Positions 5,953 through 10,502 of a stretch of DNA of 10,502 nucleotides are shown here, in pieces. A model generated the notes under the pieces. It was not told the origin of the DNA and did no database searches. It was given only the letters and a program-made list of their open reading frames with translations. The position numbers and the translations under genes are program-made. The number at the start of each line of letters is the position of its first letter. The stretch's first letter is position 1. The stretch is from Herminiimonas sp. (GTDB lineage Bacteria; Pseudomonadota; Gammaproteobacteria; Burkholderiales; Burkholderiaceae), in assembly GCA_014377155.1 (NCBI GenBank), contig JACMQD010000064.1:1-10502 (forward strand), written 5' to 3'.

Positions 5953-7688
5953 CAGGCAAGCTCCTTCGTAAATTGCAGTTGATGCAGGTTGGCATACACG
6001 CCGCCATTGGCAAGCAGAGCGGCATGCGTGCCGACTTCGACGATGTTGCCGCCGACTAGCACGACGATACGATCGGCGCGTTCGATGGTCGACAACCGAT
6101 GCGCGATGACCAGCGTGGTGCGGCCGCGCATCAGTTCATCGAGCGCCGCCTGCACCGCGCGCTCGGATTCCGAATCCAGCGCCGAGGTAGCTTCGTCGAG
6201 GATCAGGATCGGCGCGTCCTTGTAGATTGCCCGCGCAATAGCTAGACGCTGCCGCTGGCCGCCCGACAGCCGCGTACCATTGTCGCCGATCTGGGTGTCG
6301 AGACCTTGCGCCAGATTGGCAATCATGTCGTCGAGATGCGCGGCGCGGGCGGCGGCGGCGATGCGGGCCCGGTCCGGCGCGGCGTCGCCATACGCAATAT
6401 TGGCAGCGACCGTATCGTCGAACAGCACCACATTCTGGCTTACCATCGCCATCTGCACCCGCAGGCTGTCGAGGGCAATCGATTCGACCGGTACGCCATC
6501 GAGTCGGATTTCGCCGGATGTCGCGCTGTAAAAAGACGGTACGAGGTTGACCAGCGTGGATTTGCCGCCGCCCGACATGCCTACGAAAGCAACGGTCTCA
6601 CCAGGCATGATCGTCAGGTTGATATGCGTCAGCGCGGTCTGCGCCTGGCCCGGATAGGTAAAGCCGACATCGTCGAAATCGAGCCTACCTTCGGCGCGCG
6701 CCGGCAGCGACTTGCCGCCGGTGCGTTCGACCGGTGCGTCGATCAGGGTAAATACCGCTTCGGCGGCGGCCAGCCCGCGTTGCAGCGGACCATTGATTTC
6801 GGCCAAGTGTTTCAGAGGCGTAATCAGCATCAGCATGGCGGTGACGAAGGACACGAAGCCGCCGAGCGTGGTCTGGTTGTCGCCGGTCTGGATCAGTGCG
6901 ATCACGATCACGATCGACAGCGCGCAGGCCGCCAAAATCTGTGTCAGCGGCACCGTCGCCGCGGAGGTACTGGCCATGCGCATCGAAAACCGCGTCAGCT
7001 TGTCGGAGCCGGCTTCGAACCGCGATTTTTCGTAGCGATGACCGCCGAATATCTTGATCACCTGCTGCGCGCGCGTGGTTTCCTCGATTACTTGCGTCAA
7101 TTCGCCGTTGACCACCAGATAACCGTTGGAAAGCTTGCGCACGCGCTTGCCGGTGGCCCGGACCACGGCCGCGATCAGCGGCAGCAGCACCATGACGATC
7201 AGCGTCAAGCGCCAGTTGACGTATAGAAGGTACCCCAGCAAATACACCACCACCAGCGAATCACGAATCAGCGAAGTGAGGACGTTACGCACCATGTCGA
7301 TAATCTGCTGCACTTCGAACATCATCGAGTTGATCACACGACCCACCGAGGTGCCGGCATAAAACCCGACCGGCACGTCGAGGATGCGGTCGAACATCAT
7401 CTGGCGCAGGCGATTCAAGAGCCGCGTCGAGACCCAGGTCATCAGATAATTGGTGGTAAAGGTGGACATGCCACGTACCACAAACAGGCCGATTATGCAG
7501 AGCGGCACCATCCACAACGAAAAGGTGCGTTTGCCAGCGAAGCCGTTGTCGAGCAGGATACTCATCAGATAAGGCAGGACCGGTTCGGTACCGGCTGTCA
7601 CGAACATCGCCAGCACTGCGAACAACGTGCGCCTGCGATAGGGTTTCATGATCCTCAGAACCCGCATCAGATGCAGTGGAATTGTCAT
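5952..7688 (-). CDS. msbA: Lipid A export ABC transporter, ATP-binding/permease protein MsbA
   Basis: MsbA is the homodimeric inner-membrane ABC exporter that flips lipid A-core from the cytoplasmic to the periplasmic leaflet using ATP. The 578 residues hold a membrane half with about six helices (roughly 22-44, 58-78, 137-157, 160-178, 248-268, 276-296) and a complete ATPase half: Walker A GMSGGGKST (370-378), Q-loop VSQN (Q418), signature LSGGQRQR (474-481), Walker B ILILDEATSALD (494-505) and switch histidine H530 in VIAHRLST. Length and layout match MsbA. Other exporters of this half-size type are hard to exclude by motif alone, but the waaF and core glycosyltransferase neighbours support MsbA. 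The ATG at 7688 lacks a clear ribosome binding site. It is the first gene of a coupled three-gene operon with the AhpD-like gene and waaF. Confidence 0.9.
   Translation of the reverse strand: MTIPLHLMRVLRIMKPYRRRTLFAVLAMFVTAGTEPVLPYLMSILLDNGFAGKRTFSLWMVPLCIIGLFVVRGMSTFTTNYLMTWVSTRLLNRLRQMMFDRILDVPVGFYAGTSVGRVINSMMFEVQQIIDMVRNVLTSLIRDSLVVVYLLGYLLYVNWRLTLIVMVLLPLIAAVVRATGKRVRKLSNGYLVVNGELTQVIEETTRAQQVIKIFGGHRYEKSRFEAGSDKLTRFSMRMASTSAATVPLTQILAACALSIVIVIALIQTGDNQTTLGGFVSFVTAMLMLITPLKHLAEINGPLQRGLAAAEAVFTLIDAPVERTGGKSLPARAEGRLDFDDVGFTYPGQAQTALTHINLTIMPGETVAFVGMSGGGKSTLVNLVPSFYSATSGEIRLDGVPVESIALDSLRVQMAMVSQNVVLFDDTVAANIAYGDAAPDRARIAAAARAAHLDDMIANLAQGLDTQIGDNGTRLSGGQRQRLAIARAIYKDAPILILDEATSALDSESERAVQAALDELMRGRTTLVIAHRLSTIERADRIVVLVGGNIVEVGTHAALLANGGVYANLHQLQFTKELA
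5961..5966 (-). promoter_or_regulatory. Strong ribosome binding site inside the msbA 3' end
   Basis: AAGGAG on the minus strand lies 8 nt before the ATG at 5952 and inside the last codons of msbA. It fixes the start of the AhpD-like gene. It is the best Shine-Dalgarno match in the msbA operon, which suggests that the middle gene is translated well. Confidence 0.75.
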
Positions 7689-7706
7689 GCTGCCGCTCGC
7701 TGTACC

Positions 7707-7735
7707 ATCTTACTGAACCTTGTCTGATGAATGAA
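7707..7735 (-). promoter_or_regulatory. Weak promoter candidate for the msbA operon
   Basis: TAAGAT (7712-7707, 4/6) is preceded at 17 nt by TTCATT (7735-7730, 3/6) on the minus strand. Initiation near 7700 would leave only about 12 nt before the msbA ATG at 7688. The match is modest and a more distal promoter in 7740-7904 cannot be excluded. Confidence 0.25.
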
Positions 7736-7799
7736 AACGGCCTGTATTTGCGCCATGGTGTGGGCAGTGCGTGATGCACACCGCGACAAGGCCCTTTCG

Positions 7800-7830
7800 T
7801 TACCGGCCCGAAACCAAAAGCGATTACAAT
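7800..7830 (+). promoter_or_regulatory. Promoter candidate for the glycosyltransferase pair
   Basis: A good -10 hexamer, TACAAT (7825-7830, 5/6), lies 74 nt before the GT2 start at 7905. The best -35 partner is weak (TTACCG, 7800-7805, 3/6) at a long 19-nt spacing. If real, it is divergent from the msbA promoter, with the two start sites about 140 bp apart. Confidence 0.3.
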
Positions 7831-7904
7831 CCATGCGCTGGGACCGGCATCACGCCGTGCGGTGGTCCTGGCGTGCGATATTCCTGAAAACCACGCGTAC
7901 CGCC

Positions 7905-8684
7905 ATGAAACTATCGGTCATCATCATTACCCGCAACGAAGGCGCCAATATCCAGGCATGCCTGGACAGCGTCCGTTTTGCGAACCAGTGGATTATAGTG
8001 GATTCGGGCAGCACCGATGACACCGTCGCCATCGCGCGCGCGGCGGGCGCCACTGTCATCGAAACCCAGGACTGGCCCGGATTCGGTCCGCAAAAGAACC
8101 GCGCACTGGACGCTGCAGGCGGCGAATGGGTGCTATCGCTCGATGCCGACGAACGCATCAGCGATGCCCTGGCGGCAGAAATCCAGGCGATCATCGCCGC
8201 GTCGAAAGAATCGTCCTATGCGATTCCTCGGTTATCGAGCTTTTGCGGACAGTTCATCCGGCATTCGGGCTGGTATCCCGATCACATCGTGCGGCTGTTC
8301 CGGCGTCACAGCGCGCGTTTTTCGACAGATCTGGTGCATGAGCGCGTGATTGTCAACCAGGGCCTGACCGGCACATTGCGCGAGCACATTGTGCATTACA
8401 GTTACCGGAACGATGACGATTACCTGCGCAAGCTGGTGCAATATTCCAGCCTCGGCGCCGAACAGGCTTTTGCCGCCGGCAAGCGCAGCAGCTACCCCAA
8501 CGCCATCCTGCATGCGGTCGCTGCCTTTTTACGCTCTTATGTATTCAAGCGCGGCTTCCTGGACGGACGCGCCGGTCTGATGGTGGCAATCTGTTCGCTC
8601 GAAACCACTTATCACAAGTATTTCAAGCTCATGCTGCTGTCGGAAGCCGAGGCAAAACAGCAAGCCGGCAATATCGTCGAATGA
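7905..8684 (+). CDS. Family 2 glycosyltransferase, WaaE/LgtF-like LPS core glycosyltransferase
   Basis: This 259-residue GT-A-fold enzyme probably adds a sugar, often glucose in the WaaE/LgtF/KdtX group, to the LPS inner core at the cytoplasmic membrane face. Seen: the N-terminal MKLSVIIITRNEGANI (1-16), donor-site VDSGSTDDT (32-40), PGFGPQKNRAL (58-68), metal-binding DADE (80-83), GWYPDHIVRLFRR (122-134) and VHERV (144-148), then a C-terminal region with FLDGRAGLMVAICSLETTYH (218-237) as in WaaE-like proteins. The frame is open upstream to an ATG at 7731, but the 58 extra residues are Arg/Trp-rich and unlike the family, so the start at 7905 is chosen although its ribosome binding site is poor. 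It is divergent from msbA and overlaps the next gene by ATGA. The exact sugar and linkage cannot be told from sequence. Confidence 0.88.
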   Translation: MKLSVIIITRNEGANIQACLDSVRFANQWIIVDSGSTDDTVAIARAAGATVIETQDWPGFGPQKNRALDAAGGEWVLSLDADERISDALAAEIQAIIAASKESSYAIPRLSSFCGQFIRHSGWYPDHIVRLFRRHSARFSTDLVHERVIVNQGLTGTLREHIVHYSYRNDDDYLRKLVQYSSLGAEQAFAAGKRSSYPNAILHAVAAFLRSYVFKRGFLDGRAGLMVAICSLETTYHKYFKLMLLSEAEAKQQAGNIVE

Positions 8685-9691
8685 TGCGCCAGAATCCGTG
8701 CGCCGCCGGCGACGTCGTGGTACGCCCGATGGTACATCTTTTCAACGGCTTCCAGAATCCCTGCGGCGGCAGCGAACTCGAAGCATTGTCGCTATACACA
8801 TTGCTGAAACAAAAGGCGGACGTCGCTTTGTGGGCCACTTCGTCCAAGGTTTCGCCGCTGTTGCTGCAACAGTTTCCAATTCGTCGCATCGCCCTCCGTC
8901 ACGGCGCCTTTCCACGCGGCGGTACCTATGTATTCGTCGGCGCGCACTGGCGAAACAAACTGTGGCCGTACGTTATCCCCAAACCGCGCCGGCTGATCTA
9001 CATCTACAACACGTTCCACCCAAAAGTCGTGAGGCTGACATCGACCATGCCGCGTTTGCTCGCTTGGCCGAATGCGGAGTACGTCGTCATTTCGAATTTT
9101 CAGAACAAGCTGCTGGACATGCATGGCGAGGTGCATCCGTCACCGATCGATATTGCACTGTTCCACCCCGTGGTCCGCGCACCCAACGAGCGTCTCGTCA
9201 TTGGCCGCATGAGTCGTGATGCGGTCGACAAGCACCACCCCGATGACATTTCGCTTTACCGGGAACTCGCGCGACTGCGCATCGGTGTGCATCTGCAAGG
9301 TGCCAGCTGCCTGGCCAGCCAGCTTGGTGGGTTCGAGGGCATTGACCTCGCTCCCGAAGGCGCCATGCCGGCGCCTGCTTTTTTGACGAGCCTGGATATT
9401 TTTTACTACCGCACCTGGACCCACGTAGAGACCTTTGGCCGCGTGGTCTTCGAAGCGATGGCGTGCGGACTGCCCGTCGTGTGTCATTTTCACGGCGGCT
9501 ATGCGGATTGGATCCGGCATGGCGAAAACGGATTTTTGTTCGATACCACCGACGAGGCACGCGCCATCCTGGCGCGACTCGCCGGCGATGCGGCGCTGCG
9601 CGCACGGGTCGGCGCCGCTGCCCGCAGGACGGTCGAAGGGATGTATTCGACAGCCGGGCAAGATACGCGGTTGCGATTTTATCTCTCGTGA
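8681..9691 (+). CDS. Family 4 (GT-B) glycosyltransferase, probably LPS core assembly
   Basis: This 336-residue retaining GT-B glycosyltransferase has a strong C-terminal donor domain. Seen: NPCGGSELEAL (26-36) in the N-terminal half, IGRMSRDAVDKHHP (174-187) at the inter-domain position where the family carries R and K contacts for the nucleotide-sugar phosphates, and the EX7E motif E250-E258 within ETFGRVVFEAMACGLPVV (250-267), followed by HGGYADWI and GENGFLFDT (281-289). The start at 8681 overlaps the GT2 stop (ATGATG), so the two genes are probably coupled; the second ATG at 8684 is an alternative. It is on the short side for GT4 enzymes and the acceptor domain has no recognisable subfamily signature. 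A core or O-chain sugar transfer is inferred from the neighbouring WaaE-like, WaaF and MsbA genes. Confidence 0.85.
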   Translation: MMRQNPCAAGDVVVRPMVHLFNGFQNPCGGSELEALSLYTLLKQKADVALWATSSKVSPLLLQQFPIRRIALRHGAFPRGGTYVFVGAHWRNKLWPYVIPKPRRLIYIYNTFHPKVVRLTSTMPRLLAWPNAEYVVISNFQNKLLDMHGEVHPSPIDIALFHPVVRAPNERLVIGRMSRDAVDKHHPDDISLYRELARLRIGVHLQGASCLASQLGGFEGIDLAPEGAMPAPAFLTSLDIFYYRTWTHVETFGRVVFEAMACGLPVVCHFHGGYADWIRHGENGFLFDTTDEARAILARLAGDAALRARVGAAARRTVEGMYSTAGQDTRLRFYLS

Positions 9692-9761
9692 ACCGCTAGA
9701 GTCGGGGAAAGCGGCGTGGCGGCTACCCACAGATGGCTTTCCTTGAATTACCCGCTAACAA

Positions 9762-9778
9762 TCGGATAAGCTATCCGA
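9762..9778. repeat. Perfect 7-bp inverted repeat with 3-nt loop
   Basis: TCGGATA (9762-9768) and TATCCGA (9772-9778) flank AGC. Read on the minus strand the stem is followed by ATTGTTAG, a poor T-tract. It may be a weak terminator of the dnaE transcript or of a lost gene, or it may be chance. Confidence 0.45.
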
Positions 9779-9795
9779 AGCCGGCCCAGAAATGG

Positions 9796-9817
9796 GTATT
9801 GATGCATACGTCAATAC
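9796..9817. repeat. 22-bp imperfect palindrome
   Basis: GTATTGA (9796-9802) and TCAATAC (9811-9817) are perfect inverted arms around an 8-nt spacer that is itself half symmetric, giving 18 of 22 symmetric positions. The size and symmetry suit a dimeric regulator's operator as well as a hairpin. It lies just beyond the stop codon of the LysR-like relic. Confidence 0.4.
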
Positions 9818-9822
9818 AGATC

Positions 9823-9900
9823 TCAATCCGGCTCCGGCCCGAAATGCGCCAGCAGATGATCGATGAATGCCCGCACTTTAAAATAGGATGGCGCTCCGCG
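9823..9900 (-). pseudogene. C-terminal relic of a LysR-type transcriptional regulator
   Basis: On the minus strand, 25 codons and a TGA stop (9825-9823) include KVRAFIDHLLAHFGPEPD, which closely resembles the usual C-terminal helix of LysR-family substrate-binding domains (pattern VRAFIDHL...FG). Upstream in the same frame the sequence (about 9901-9993) does not look like a LysR domain, and two in-frame TGA codons follow by 10011. No start codon, HTH domain or remaining LysR body is visible in any frame, and dnaE begins only about 190 bp away. I read it as the leftover end of a deleted regulator gene. A chance match is possible because the recognised stretch is short. Confidence 0.5.
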
Positions 9901-10087
9901 CGACGTAATGCTGGATCGTGATGGCAAAACGCTATTGTCACCGATCGGCGCTGCAGAAATCTGCATCGGCAAGCCAGTGACAAGCCGCAAAGGTCAACCG
10001 CGGCCGGGTCAAACCGGCATGTTGTCGCTGGCGTCCCTGGCGTCTTTACGGGCCCTGTTGGGCTGATTGGTTTAGCGCAGCGCGGGG

Positions 10088-10502
10088 TCAGTATTCCACG
10101 ACCGCGCCCGCCACGCCGAGCCGGTCCACGAGCGACTGCTTCAATGCGTCCCCCGGTGCCACTCGCCATTCGTCCGGCCAGCGGATTTCGCAGCCGATGC
10201 CCTGCTGGATGTAATGCACGATGAGTGGCAAACCGGTAGCGCAGCGATGTGGCGTCAGGACGGTCTTCATCTGGGCCAGATCGAGACTGCCGGTGACTGA
10301 GAACGAAAACTGGCGGCCGAACTGGACGCGCGCGGCGCCGATATCCATCACCTTTTCGGCGGTGATGCGCATGCCGCCCGAGAACCGGTCTTCCGACACC
10401 TTGCCGCTGACGGCGAGAAATTCATCTTCTTTCAACAGCGCCTTGTTGGCATCATAGACTTCGGCATAGACCGTCACGTCGGCGGTAGCGCTGCCGTCGT
10501 CG
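10088..10502 (-). CDS. dnaE: DNA polymerase III subunit alpha, C-terminal end (5' part beyond the window)
   Basis: The last 137 codons and the TGA stop of a long gene enter from the right edge. The visible part starts DDGSATADVTVYAEVYDAN and continues KALLKEDEFLAVSGKV, then SGGMRITAEKVMDI, LTPHRCATGLPLIVHY and ends GVAGAVVEY. This matches the OB-fold and extreme C-terminal region of replicative DnaE, the catalytic alpha subunit of the DNA polymerase III holoenzyme, which contacts template DNA, tau and the clamp through this part of the protein. The polymerase and PHP domains lie outside the window. No clear terminator follows the stop. An internal GTG at 10477 is not a real start, because the frame stays open upstream with conserved sequence. 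Confidence 0.9.
   Translation of the reverse strand, partial: DDGSATADVTVYAEVYDANKALLKEDEFLAVSGKVSEDRFSGGMRITAEKVMDIGAARVQFGRQFSFSVTGSLDLAQMKTVLTPHRCATGLPLIVHYIQQGIGCEIRWPDEWRVAPGDALKQSLVDRLGVAGAVVEY

Larger units (their letters stand above)
9692..10087. other. Intergenic region between the GT4 gene and dnaE
   Basis: This 396-bp stretch separates two convergent genes. It holds two small inverted repeats (9762-9778 and 9796-9817) and, on the minus strand, a short coding relic resembling the end of a LysR-type regulator (9823-9900). No hairpin followed by a T-tract was found for either flanking gene. Short open frames, such as 9733-9921 on plus and 9771-10169 on minus, show no family resemblance. 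Confidence 0.6.

Noticed and set aside
5317..5982. Open frame of 221 codons on the plus strand, antisense to the AhpD-like gene
   Set aside because: The minus strand carries a full CMD-family protein with strong ribosome binding site and coupling. The plus frame lacks motifs.
6306..7226. Open frame of 306 codons on the plus strand, antisense to msbA
   Set aside because: It covers the conserved ABC transporter domains read in the other direction, and its composition (Arg/Gln/His-rich) resembles no protein family.
7731..7904. 58-codon N-terminal extension of the GT2 glycosyltransferase
   Set aside because: The family begins at the conserved KLSVIIITRNE stretch. The extension is Arg/Trp-rich, unlike any domain, and contains the likely promoter.
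9733..9921. Small plus-strand open frame of 62 codons after the GT4 gene
   Set aside because: It has no ribosome binding site or family resemblance, and it runs antisense to the LysR-like relic, which is the better explanation.
9974..10060. Short direct repeats (GGTCAA-type pairs and CTGGCGTC twice) in the dnaE downstream region
   Set aside because: They are only 8-10 bp, two copies each, and imperfect in part. This is not enough to support a repeat element or array.

Overview
The window looks like chromosome of a Gram-negative betaproteobacterium, probably Burkholderiales and perhaps an Oxalobacteraceae-type organism. The grounds are LPS-assembly genes (msbA, waaF), a DnaE C-terminus that reads like beta-proteobacterial DnaE, fairly high GC and tightly packed overlapping operons. 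The family-level placement is an impression from the proteins, not a computed result. I see no tRNA, rRNA, CRISPR array, insertion sequence or phage gene.

Layout. (1) 1-1099, minus: an integral-membrane acyltransferase of the OafA/AT3 type, cut by the left edge, with its own probable promoter. (2) 1288-3012, minus: a secreted lipoprotein of the tannase/feruloyl esterase family, closed by a clear rho-independent terminator at 1216-1240. (3) 3013-3504: a divergent intergenic region with a promoter for the esterase and a long two-part hairpin. (4) 3505-4305, plus: an isolated N-formylglutamate deformylase (hutG), whose 3' end overlaps waaF by 35 bp. (5) 7688 down to 4271, minus: a translationally coupled operon, msbA - AhpD-like CxxC protein - waaF, with TGATG and ATGA junctions. 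(6) 7905-9691, plus: two glycosyltransferases (GT2 then GT4, ATGA overlap), divergent from msbA. (7) 9692-10087: non-coding, with two small inverted repeats and what looks like the C-terminal stub of a lost LysR regulator. (8) 10088-10502, minus: the C-terminus of DNA polymerase III alpha (dnaE), cut by the right edge.

Functionally the centre is an LPS-core locus. WaaF adds heptose II, the GT2/GT4 pair probably adds further core sugars, and MsbA flips the lipid A-core to the periplasmic face. The small peroxidase-like gene locked between msbA and waaF does not fit the LPS theme. The esterase lipoprotein is a divergent tannase relative in which both cysteines of the hallmark active-site disulphide are missing.

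I did not find a convincing wholly new system. The points most worth following are the esterase with the lost disulphide, the coupled AhpD-like protein, the hairpin upstream of hutG and the LysR relic.
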